This document shows, in pieces, positions 1 to 5,427 of a stretch of DNA of 5,427 bases. This stretch comes from Parachlamydiales bacterium. Its GTDB lineage: Bacteria > Chlamydiota > Chlamydiia > Chlamydiales > SM23-39. The position numbers and the translations under genes were made by a program. The notes below the pieces were generated by a model, which was not told the DNA's origin, did no database searches, and saw only the letters and a list, made by a program, of their open reading frames with translations. Position 1 is the first letter of the stretch. Every line of letters starts with the position of its first letter. The stretch spans positions 1-5,427 of the forward strand of contig PLXF01000067.1 of the NCBI GenBank assembly GCA_003151315.1, given 5' to 3'.

Positions 1-3000
1 ACATAATGGCATAAGCCTGGGTAGTATATCCAGGGGGGATCGTGGGGTAATAAAAACCGATAAATTCGTTTGTCCCTTGCGCATAAGATTGAACAGTCGT
101 ACTAAATGATCCTGAGCTATAACTCGCTCCATTGATCGTTGAAGGGAACGAGTTTTGGATTGAGCCGTTAGTTGGATGAGACGCATAGAGGAGAAGACTT
201 CCCCCCGCTCCAGTACAACCGGAGGTGCAGAGAGTCATTCCTGAGGGAAAAGAGAAGGCGCCGTCGCCAATGCTGCTGGGGTTTTGCGCATCTACAACCA
301 TAATTAAAGTGCTAGCGCCCCCCGTGGCTTGGATGGTGCCGGCCCCTGTAGCGCTGATGTTCTGCCCTTGGAAAAAGATGTTCCCTGACGAATTGATGAT
401 ATCGTTTGTGCCTAAACTGATATTCGATCCGGCGACAAAATTGACCGAACTCGCTGAAATCGTAGCGTTACTATTTATCGTGATGTTATTGGAAGGGGTG
501 AACGAGATGCTTCCTGCTGAGAAGTTTTGACTAATGCCGACGTTTCCTCCCGTAACGGTAAAATTGGACCCGCCCGATACGGGGCCATTAAATTGGACCA
601 ACCCTGAGCCTGCACTTACAGTTAAATTCTGGCCGCCAGAGAGGGCTCCTCCAAAGCTCACGTTGCCACTCGTATTAATGGTAACAGGACCGCCATTGAG
701 TATGGCCGCTCCGTTGCCGCCAACGGTGGGGTTTGTGCTCGTAAAGTTAACGGAGGCGGCGTAGATTGTCCCTCCATTGAGAGACGTTCCGGTGGCGTTT
801 GTATTCGTAACGGTGAAAGCGCCGAGAGGCGTTCCCAATGTGCCGATCGTCGTAGGGAGAGAGAGGGGGGAGCTGGTGGTGATCCCTAAGCTATTGCCTC
901 CCGTAATACTTCCCCCGAGAGTGATGGGGCCTGTCACATTGAATGTAGTCGGTCCAGCTAAAACAACAGGCCCCACAGCTAACGACGTGTTGGAATATAC
1001 GGCGCTGCTAAATGTGTTTATGGTAGCGGTGAGATTCAAGGCTCCAAAAGGGCTGCCTGAAGTTCCGATGTTAGAACTGAAGGTTGCCGTATCTGGTGTA
1101 CTTAAAGTAAAGGTGTGAGCACCGCCCGATGAGGTGAGCGCTCCACTAAATGTAGTGGGGGCATCCACTGTAAAAGTTATCCCTGCGCTTACGGTTATAG
1201 GACCCGCAAAGCTAATGGGAAGTCCCGAATTAGATATAGTAAAATCCGTTCCGGCAAAAACAGGGCCGCCAAAAAAGATAGTGTCAGCTCCGACTGTATT
1301 GATACTTGATGCACTCCCAGTTAGGGTAACAATGCTATTGGTATTCGGATTAGTCCCAGTAAAACTTAATCGTACGGCCGAAATCGTAGTACCATTAAGT
1401 GTAGTTCCCGTTGTCGTATCTGTATTGTTAATGAAGAGATCGACAAATTGGCCGGAACCGGAATCGCCAACTAAAATTCCAGTTAGGTCGATGGGGGCGG
1501 TAGTGGCGGGGCTTGTGTTGATGGTAAGAGCCCCTGGACCCGCGCCGCTAAGGGCTAAGACATTTCCCCCAAGCGTGATAGGCCCTGTGATATAAAAGTA
1601 GTTTACTCCTGGAGGATTAGTAGTTACATCGCCATTTGCCGCTAGACCAAGTGTTCCCGTGCTAGTCAACGACGAACTATAGATAGTAGTTCCATTATTT
1701 CCGTCGGCGCCGATAGTAAAAGAATTGGTAGGTAAAGTCGCAGTGATGGCGCCAAAAGGGTTGCCCGAAGTGCCTATATTAACATACACACGTACACTTC
1801 CATCGCTTGTGCTGGAAGTTAAGGTAAGAGATTGAGCTCCGCCGACAGAGGTGAAAGTAGTGTTAGCTGCCAGGATAGCCCCTTGCATATCTATCGTAGT
1901 CGTCGCGGTTATTCCAACAGTGCTATCAAAACTAACGATAGTCGATCCTGGAGGCATGAATATATTAAATACCGTTGTGCCCGATAAATTAATCAATCCA
2001 CCAGGAGCCAAGGAGAGGGGAAGACGTTGTGATATAGTTGAATTTGTGATGTTAAGATTTCCCGTTGAGGTGAAGAGGTTGCCAGAGGTAAAAGTAGAGC
2101 GTGAGTTTACTGTGACTCCAGTAAGATTGATATTTCCGCCCGCCGTAAAGGTCGTCGAGTCGATGTCTATACTGGCAGTAACGGTGATATCTCCGGCGGC
2201 TATTAAGGTGAGGGTATTCCCTGTCGTGAGAGCTCCATTCAGGACGATATTTCCTGTCTCCCCTTGATCCGTTGCCGCCGCCGTGTTGATTGTGACGGTC
2301 GTACCCATTAATTGCGTATTCAAATTGCCCGAATCGATGACGACGCCGTTAAAACCGCAAGGAGTCAAAGCATTTCCCGAATAGGTGTAGGCGCCCCCTC
2401 CGTAAGTCGCATTGACATCGACACCTCCGTTACTTGTTATACAAACGTTCGTCGGGTCAAGGAGAAGGGTTCCCACTTTTCCATGCGGGGCTAAAGTTGA
2501 GACGAGTCCGTTGACTACGAGGCCTCCTTTACTCGAAATTTCGACAAAGCCCCCATCGCCGCTCTCAGAGCCTCCCTTCGCATCGATGTGCCCTAAAAAT
2601 ACGTTGGAGTCGTCTCCCCAAGCGATTACTTTGCCGCCATTACCCGAAACGACTGCGTTAGCCGCGACGCGCGCATCTTGCCCAATATAGACGGCTTCCG
2701 CATTGGCAATATCGGGGTTTTTCCCCATGTAATCGCCGCCTAATAGAACTGTCCCCCCATCTCCTTGCGATGAGGAGACGTCGATGAAGCCCTTATCGGC
2801 GAGAGCGACGACTTTCCCGAGAACATGAACCTCGCCGCCATCTGCTAGAAGAGCTCCTTTCACCTCAGAAAGGCCCTCTGCCGCCTGAATGTCAATTTTT
2901 CCTCCCGGTGCATTTAGCGTCGCCGAGGGAGAAACCACAATATCGCCTCCAAGGGCGCATAGGAATATCCGTCCACCCCTTTCCACGATTTGCCCGGCTT

Positions 3001-3709
3001 CTACGGTCCCGCCTAAATTAATGGCGAGGGCAGTGGCGCCAACCGCTTCCATTTTCACTTCGAGAGCCCGAATTGTTCCCTCGTTATCGATCCCCTCCGA
3101 AGAGAGATTGGGGCGGATGTAAATTAAATTTTGATTGGATACGTTGAGTAAGATTTCATGACCCGAGGCAAGAGAAACGGTTGATTCGGGCGCGTCGATG
3201 TGCCCCGAATTTTCGATTTTATGAGCGAGAAGGGAAACGGGGCCCCCTCTTGTCTGAATTGTCCCCAAATTGATGACCGCACCAAAACTCTCTCCCGAAA
3301 GCCAAGATTCCCCCCCCTGGAGAAAGTCCTCTGTCGAGATGGCGAGAGTTGTGGCTAAAAAAGAAGCGGTATCGATTCTCCCTTCTTTTCCTACGATAAC
3401 TCCATGAGGATTAACTAGATATACCTGCCCGTTGGCCTGCAAAAGACCCATTAGCTGACTCGCTTCGGTGCCTGTTACCCGGTTTAAAACGGACGATTGG
3501 ATGGATGGCTGGACAAAGCGGGTAGTTTCATTGGCCTGGATGGAAAATGACTTCCAATCGATGACAGTTCTGTCAGAAACCGTTATCTCTAAGACATTTC
3601 CCGATTCGTTCGTCGATGCGTTGCCCGCACAAATCGATGCCCCTTGGGGGTTAGCATACAAAAAAGACGACGTACCGGCTAAGCACAACAGTGTTTTTTT
3701 TATCATCAT
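1..3709 (-). CDS. Filamentous-haemagglutinin-like exoprotein (TpsA class), 5' part, C-terminus beyond window
   Basis: Large surface or secreted beta-helical protein, expected to cross the inner membrane by Sec and the outer membrane through a TpsB-type pore. I read the frame codon by codon from the ATG at 3709 to base 2: 1236 codons with no stop or frameshift. Order of parts: signal peptide (residues 1-19), TPS domain (about 40-215, with TVIDWKSFSI, FVQPS, VLNRVTG, LLQANGQVYLVNPHG), FHA-type segment (317-422, with GGDY, GNGGKVIAWGDD, GGFVEIS, GTLLLDP), then Thr/Ser/Gly/Asn-rich beta repeats to the edge. The last part has a CTSGC pair (1161-1165) and an aromatic FIGFYYP stretch (1216-1222). 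Two adjacent ATGs (3709 and 3706) are both usable; a GAG at 3715-3717 lies 5 nt from the first and 8 nt from the second. Function as adhesin is a family-based inference. Whether it ends as a released TpsA or carries its own barrel cannot be seen here. Confidence 0.93.
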   Translation of the reverse strand, partial: MMIKKTLLCLAGTSSFLYANPQGASICAGNASTNESGNVLEITVSDRTVIDWKSFSIQANETTRFVQPSIQSSVLNRVTGTEASQLMGLLQANGQVYLVNPHGVIVGKEGRIDTASFLATTLAISTEDFLQGGESWLSGESFGAVINLGTIQTRGGPVSLLAHKIENSGHIDAPESTVSLASGHEILLNVSNQNLIYIRPNLSSEGIDNEGTIRALEVKMEAVGATALAINLGGTVEAGQIVERGGRIFLCALGGDIVVSPSATLNAPGGKIDIQAAEGLSEVKGALLADGGEVHVLGKVVALADKGFIDVSSSQGDGGTVLLGGDYMGKNPDIANAEAVYIGQDARVAANAVVSGNGGKVIAWGDDSNVFLGHIDAKGGSESGDGGFVEISSKGGLVVNGLVSTLAPHGKVGTLLLDPTNVCITSNGGVDVNATYGGGAYTYSGNALTPCGFNGVVIDSGNLNTQLMGTTVTINTAAATDQGETGNIVLNGALTTGNTLTLIAAGDITVTASIDIDSTTFTAGGNINLTGVTVNSRSTFTSGNLFTSTGNLNITNSTISQRLPLSLAPGGLINLSGTTVFNIFMPPGSTIVSFDSTVGITATTTIDMQGAILAANTTFTSVGGAQSLTLTSSTSDGSVRVYVNIGTSGNPFGAITATLPTNSFTIGADGNNGTTIYSSSLTSTGTLGLAANGDVTTNPPGVNYFYITGPITLGGNVLALSGAGPGALTINTSPATTAPIDLTGILVGDSGSGQFVDLFINNTDTTTGTTLNGTTISAVRLSFTGTNPNTNSIVTLTGSASSINTVGADTIFFGGPVFAGTDFTISNSGLPISFAGPITVSAGITFTVDAPTTFSGALTSSGGAHTFTLSTPDTATFSSNIGTSGSPFGALNLTATINTFSSAVYSNTSLAVGPVVLAGPTTFNVTGPITLGGSITGGNSLGITTSSPLSLPTTIGTLGTPLGAFTVTNTNATGTSLNGGTIYAASVNFTSTNPTVGGNGAAILNGGPVTINTSGNVSFGGALSGGQNLTVSAGSGLVQFNGPVSGGSNFTVTGGNVGISQNFSAGSISFTPSNNITINSNATISASSVNFVAGSNISLGTNDIINSSGNIFFQGQNISATGAGTIQATGGASTLIMVVDAQNPSSIGDGAFSFPSGMTLCTSGCTGAGGSLLLYASHPTNGSIQNSFPSTINGASYSSGSFSTTVQSYAQGTNEFIGFYYPTIPPGYTTQAYAIM
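725..1138 (-). repeat. Degenerate beta-repeat module, copy 2
   Basis: Second copy of the module seen at 1340-1855. In coding order: GGAHTFTLS, IGTSGSPFGA (1040-1069), TGPITLGG (911-934), an extra related IGTLGTPLGA (818-847), and TGTSLNG...FTSTNPT (725-793). The last block matches its copy 1 counterpart at about 14 of 23 residues. The copy is about 100 bp shorter than copy 1, with the additional IGT block just before the last marker. Confidence 0.65.
1340..1855 (-). repeat. Degenerate beta-repeat module, copy 1
   Basis: A protein-level repeat inside the exoprotein. In coding order it contains a GGAQSLTLT strand, then IGTSGNPFGA (1748-1777), TGPITLGG (1565-1588) and TGTTLNG...FTGTNPNT (1340-1411). 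The same markers occur in the same order in copy 2 (725-1138). The DNA has diverged considerably, so this is an old duplication and not a recombining tandem array. Likely stacked rungs of a beta-helix. Confidence 0.65.
2444..2761 (-). other. Conserved FHA-type beta-helix segment (DGGTV...GTLLLDP)
   Basis: Residues 317-422 carry a run of motifs common to many FHA-like exoproteins: DGGTVLLGGDY (317-327), GNGGKVIAWGDD (356-367), a GG-rich turn, GGFVEIS (386-392) and APHGKVGTLLLDPTNV (407-422). This segment normally follows the TPS domain and marks the change to lineage-specific repeats, which is what happens here: lysine disappears after residue 412. Its role is inferred to be structural. Confidence 0.8.
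3065..3592 (-). other. TPS (two-partner secretion) N-terminal domain
   Basis: About residues 40-215. In FHA-family proteins this domain is recognised by the POTRA domains of the TpsB transporter and caps the beta-helix. Family hallmarks visible in order: VIDWKSFSI (residues 49-57), FVQPS (65-69), VLNRVTG (74-80), LLQANGQVYLVNPHG (89-103), then GRIDTASFLATTLAI (110-124). The usual NPNG motif reads NPHG here. The motif order and spacing match the family closely, so the assignment is firm; the domain end is approximate. Confidence 0.9.
3310..3317 (-). repeat. Eight-base homopolymer (poly-G on coding strand) inside the TPS domain
   Basis: Eight C on the plus strand read as eight G in the coding strand, covering the last base of Gln131, Gly132, Gly133 and the first base of Glu134. 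A slip of one base would cut the exoprotein off in the TPS domain. A second eight-base run (poly-A on the coding strand, 3694-3701) lies at codons 3-6. Both are in frame in this copy. Slippage is possible but not shown. Confidence 0.75.
3653..3709 (-). other. Sec signal peptide of the exoprotein
   Basis: Residues 1-19 have a short basic start (MMIKK), a hydrophobic core (TLLCLAG) and a likely signal peptidase I site after LYA, before NPQG. The h-region is short and the -3 residue is Leu, so the exact cleavage point is uncertain. TPS exoproteins often have long extended signal peptides; this one has the ordinary short type. Cys9 sits within the hydrophobic core and too early for a lipobox. Confidence 0.7.
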
Positions 3710-3711
3710 TG

Positions 3712-3717
3712 GATCTC
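3712..3717 (-). promoter_or_regulatory. Weak ribosome binding site (GAGATC) of the exoprotein gene
   Basis: GAG at 3717-3715 is the only Shine-Dalgarno-like match close to the start. Its spacing is 5 nt to the ATG at 3709 and 8 nt to the ATG at 3706, so the second ATG is slightly better placed. The two starts differ by a single Met and leave the signal peptide essentially unchanged. Confidence 0.4.
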
Positions 3718-3723
3718 AATTTG

Positions 3724-3752
3724 TGTATAAGATATCAACTCTATATTTTCAA
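3724..3752 (-). promoter_or_regulatory. Candidate sigma70-type promoter of the exoprotein gene
   Basis: On the minus strand: TTGAAA (3752-3747) as -35, a 17-bp spacer, and TATACA (3729-3724) as -10, in an AT-rich stretch. The predicted transcription start would be near 3717, leaving a leader of under ten bases that barely includes the GAG ribosome site. That tight fit is a reason for caution; the real start may come from another -10. Confidence 0.4.
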
Positions 3753-3774
3753 TTCCTTTCCGAGAAATTCCTTT
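3751..3774. repeat. 9-bp direct repeat between divergent promoters, possible operator
   Basis: AATTCCTTT occurs at 3751-3759 and again at 3766-3774, starts 15 bp apart. The pair almost fills the gap between the two -35 boxes (3747-3752 and 3776-3781), a position where one regulator could affect both genes. The region is AT-rich and pyrimidine-rich, so chance is a real alternative. Confidence 0.35.
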
Positions 3775-3775
3775 T

Positions 3776-3804
3776 TTTACATTTGCGCTTGTGATAAATT
3801 TAAT
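3776..3804 (+). promoter_or_regulatory. Candidate sigma70-type promoter of the nucleotidyltransferase-like gene
   Basis: TTTACA (3776-3781) as -35 and TTTAAT (3799-3804) as -10, each one mismatch from consensus, with the ideal 17-bp spacer. A start near 3811 would give a leader of about 20 bases that contains a T run and the AAAAGG ribosome site. This is the better of the two promoters in the intergenic region. Confidence 0.5.
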
Positions 3805-3818
3805 CCCGATTTTTTTAT

Positions 3819-3824
3819 AAAAGG
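3819..3824 (+). promoter_or_regulatory. Ribosome binding site AAAAGG
   Basis: AAAAGG ends 7 nt before the ATG at 3832. An in-frame TAA lies directly before that ATG (3829-3831), so translation cannot begin further upstream. The next in-frame ATG (3844) is spaced too far from this site, which fixes 3832 as the start. Confidence 0.65.
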
Positions 3825-3831
3825 TTTGTAA

Positions 3832-5427
3832 ATGTCTTCTTTAATGCCTTCTTCATTAGTTTCCTCACCTTCTTTAGTTTCCATTCAAAATAATTTTAGC
3901 CAAGAAAATAGGATCGGGATCGAATTAAACCCGACCCAAAGGGCGCTGGTATTGAAGTCGGTTTTCCCGATCGGGGGGTATACGTTTATCGCCTCTAAAT
4001 CTAAGATTCCTTTCAATCTACCGCTCTTTATTCAAAACTTGACGCAGGAATTCGAAAAGAAAGGGATCTCGTTTCCCCATTTTTACTTGACAGGCAGCTC
4101 TGTCACCGAAGCTATACGGGAAAGGGAAAAATTAGAGGGGGACATCGATTTTCTTGGAGAAATTTGTGCGGAGCAGATTAATCCCGATGAGATTAAGTCT
4201 CTAATTTTACAGGTATTACAAGATACGCTAGGCATCAAATCGATCCGAAATCCCCACTCGATTACCTTTATTTTAAGCGCGAACGAATATGGAAAATATG
4301 ACACTAAGCATTGCTCCCTGTTTGTAAGCACCGTGTTTGAAATGCCTGGCGAACAGATCCTTCGCGGGCTATTAAAGCGGGATACATTTGTCTTTATATC
4401 CCTCCCGGTTCAGGCCGAAGGAAGGGAGACGACCCTCGATCTTCGCTTGCAGTGGGGAGGTTCCAGCAATCCCTCCTGTATAACATCGGCGGATTGTATT
4501 CGGTGTGATCTGTTAAAGCCTATTCTTGAAAGACAGCAGCCTCACCAAGTCTCCTCTTTACAATTCACAGCGGCGCCTGGCTATGAAACGCATGAGGCTT
4601 TAAGCGACTTTCACCAAGGTAGATTTAAGGTCAATGCCGCGGCGATCCCTCTCATTTGGGAAGGGTTGCGAGCCTACGCCCGATTCCCCACGAAGGGATT
4701 TGTCCCCACTAATTACAACGACGAAAAGCTTTTTGTCGCCGCTTGGGCGACTAAATGGGCTGGACGTTGGGTGGCTCAAGACCCTTCCGATAGAGAACCT
4801 TCCTATTTTGGAGAGCTGCAAAAATATACCGCTCTTCACTATCCAAAAGTAATGGATGCAATGGTCTATTTAACTAATCTACGTGCCATTTTTGCCGCCC
4901 ATTTGCCATTGGAAGAAAGGGACGCTTTTCTTGAACTATTTGATCAAAAAGCGGTCGAATACCTAAATAGCAAAGTTAGGCCTTTCGGTTGGGATTTCGG
5001 GTTTTTAAGAGCCTTATTGTTTTGGATCCATTTTCCTACAGAATCGAACCGTTTCCGGAAAAATGAGATTTCCGGCGATGCGCCGGTTCGCTACCATTTT
5101 CCCATTGCCTCTTCCTTCTGCCTATTTACGCCTCCTCCTTTAGGGGAGCTTTTTCGGCTGTTTATCTATAGAAAAGAGGCTCAATTTATTTATAGAAAAG
5201 AGATTCGGGAAAATATATTAACGGAACATTTTCGGTTGCTGGGGTATAAAAACGGATCGGAGGGTTTCAATGCTTTAGCTGCTCTTCTTGAGAGGAATTT
5301 ACCATTCTTAGGGGACCTATTAATTTATCTCTATGAACCCAATCCGCATAACGAAGAATGTTTAAGCAGAATTGTTTCGGCGTTACCTTACGTGCGAGGG
5401 GATTTAATTCAACAATTAATTCATCTT
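3832..5427 (+). CDS. Polymerase-beta-type nucleotidyltransferase-fold protein, 5' part, function unknown
   Basis: Unbroken frame of 532 codons from ATG 3832 to the window edge; the C-terminus is outside. No signal peptide or clear membrane segment, so probably cytoplasmic or an exported effector. Residues 1-24 are Ser-rich and look disordered. Residues 86-107 carry the nucleotidyltransferase signature: LTGSS (G88, S89, S90), then D104-I-D106-F after 13 residues. A later strand TLDLRL (D203) could give the third metal-binding carboxylate. Downstream, SADCIRCD (219-226), LSDFHQGRF (257-265) and IPLIWEGLRAYARF (272-285) sit roughly where class II poly(A) polymerase / CCA-adding enzymes have RRDFTINA, a GG-DL segment and the PLRhLRAxRFA helix, but key residues differ (no RRD). 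The remainder is mostly helical and unrecognised. The coding frame is confident; the fold assignment is moderate (about 0.55); substrate unknown. Alternatives are an antitoxin or toxin nucleotidyltransferase, or a lineage-specific protein of other function. Confidence 0.9.
   Translation, partial: MSSLMPSSLVSSPSLVSIQNNFSQENRIGIELNPTQRALVLKSVFPIGGYTFIASKSKIPFNLPLFIQNLTQEFEKKGISFPHFYLTGSSVTEAIREREKLEGDIDFLGEICAEQINPDEIKSLILQVLQDTLGIKSIRNPHSITFILSANEYGKYDTKHCSLFVSTVFEMPGEQILRGLLKRDTFVFISLPVQAEGRETTLDLRLQWGGSSNPSCITSADCIRCDLLKPILERQQPHQVSSLQFTAAPGYETHEALSDFHQGRFKVNAAAIPLIWEGLRAYARFPTKGFVPTNYNDEKLFVAAWATKWAGRWVAQDPSDREPSYFGELQKYTALHYPKVMDAMVYLTNLRAIFAAHLPLEERDAFLELFDQKAVEYLNSKVRPFGWDFGFLRALLFWIHFPTESNRFRKNEISGDAPVRYHFPIASSFCLFTPPPLGELFRLFIYRKEAQFIYRKEIRENILTEHFRLLGYKNGSEGFNALAALLERNLPFLGDLLIYLYEPNPHNEECLSRIVSALPYVRGDLIQQLIHL
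5161..5208 (+). repeat. 24-bp tandem duplication encoding FIYRKE twice
   Basis: Two 24-bp units (5161-5184 and 5185-5208) inside the nucleotidyltransferase-like gene. The first 18 bases differ at one position and encode FIYRKE in both; the last six differ (AQ against IR). The duplication keeps the frame and adds eight residues (two helical turns) at residues 444-459. The near-identity suggests a fairly recent event. Confidence 0.7.

Noticed and set aside
3104..3115. RPNL (residues 199-202) as the NPNL motif of TPS domains
   Set aside because: It lies about 100 residues after NPHG, whereas NPNL precedes NPNG in FHA, so the resemblance is probably accidental.
225..3122. A string of plus-strand open frames (about 60-150 codons each) covering most of the left region
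   Set aside because: They lie antisense to the continuous 1236-codon exoprotein frame. Codons such as ACT, TCC, GGC and AAT rarely give stops on the opposite strand, and the translations are Pro/Val/Leu-rich without motifs or good ribosome sites.
1..3700. CRISPR or tandem DNA repeat array in the repetitive left region
   Set aside because: Repetition is at protein level and degenerate; there are no identical, evenly spaced DNA repeats, and the frame is coding throughout.
3677..3709. Possible lipoprotein signal (LLCLAG with Cys9)
   Set aside because: The Cys is only nine residues from the start and followed by more hydrophobic sequence. There is no L-[AST]-[GA]-C lipobox, and an ordinary signal peptidase I site follows at LYA.
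3468..3794. Plus-strand open frame of 108 codons across the exoprotein start and the intergenic region
   Set aside because: It overlaps the signal peptide and TPS domain codons on the other strand and both candidate promoters, and ends before the real plus-strand gene. It is a shadow.
3771..3816. T runs at 3772-3778 and 3810-3816 as intrinsic terminators
   Set aside because: Neither has a GC-rich stem before it, and both lie in a divergent promoter region where no transcript should end.
4083..4839. Minus-strand open frames of about 80 codons opposite the nucleotidyltransferase-like gene, and a further plus-strand frame at 4634-4852
   Set aside because: They fall entirely within the unbroken 532-codon plus-strand frame, which carries recognisable motifs; they have none.

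Overview
The window holds two divergently transcribed genes separated by a 122-bp intergenic region (3710-3831). Both run off the window edges, so neither stop codon is visible. I see no RNA genes, insertion sequences, CRISPR arrays or terminators.

Left two thirds (1-3709, minus strand): the 5' part (at least 1236 codons, unbroken) of a very large secreted exoprotein of the filamentous-haemagglutinin / TpsA class. It has a short Sec signal peptide, a recognisable two-partner-secretion (TPS) N-terminal domain with an NPHG version of the usual NPNG motif, a conserved FHA-type beta-helix stretch ending in GTLLLDP, and then more than 800 residues of Thr/Ser/Gly/Asn-rich degenerate beta-strand repeats. 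From residue 413 to the window edge there is no lysine, and from residue 781 there is neither lysine nor arginine.

Middle (3710-3831): two back-to-back sigma70-like promoters, each with a 17-bp spacer. Between their -35 boxes is a 9-bp direct repeat (AATTCCTTT, starts 15 bp apart) that could be a shared operator.

Right third (3832-5427, plus strand): the first 532 codons of a cytoplasmic-looking protein with a DNA polymerase-beta-type nucleotidyltransferase signature (GSS, then D-I-D, then a later LDL strand). Its overall order of motifs is faintly like class II poly(A) polymerase / CCA-adding enzymes. I do not recognise it as a named gene.

Organism: a Gram-negative bacterium, because TPS exoproteins need an outer membrane. 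The moderate base composition, the combination of an FHA-like protein with several cysteines, and the Ser-rich N-terminus of the second gene would fit an environmental member of the Chlamydiae (Parachlamydiales), but this is a loose inference and not shown by the sequence. No TpsB transporter is in view, and nothing besides the shared intergenic region connects the two genes functionally.
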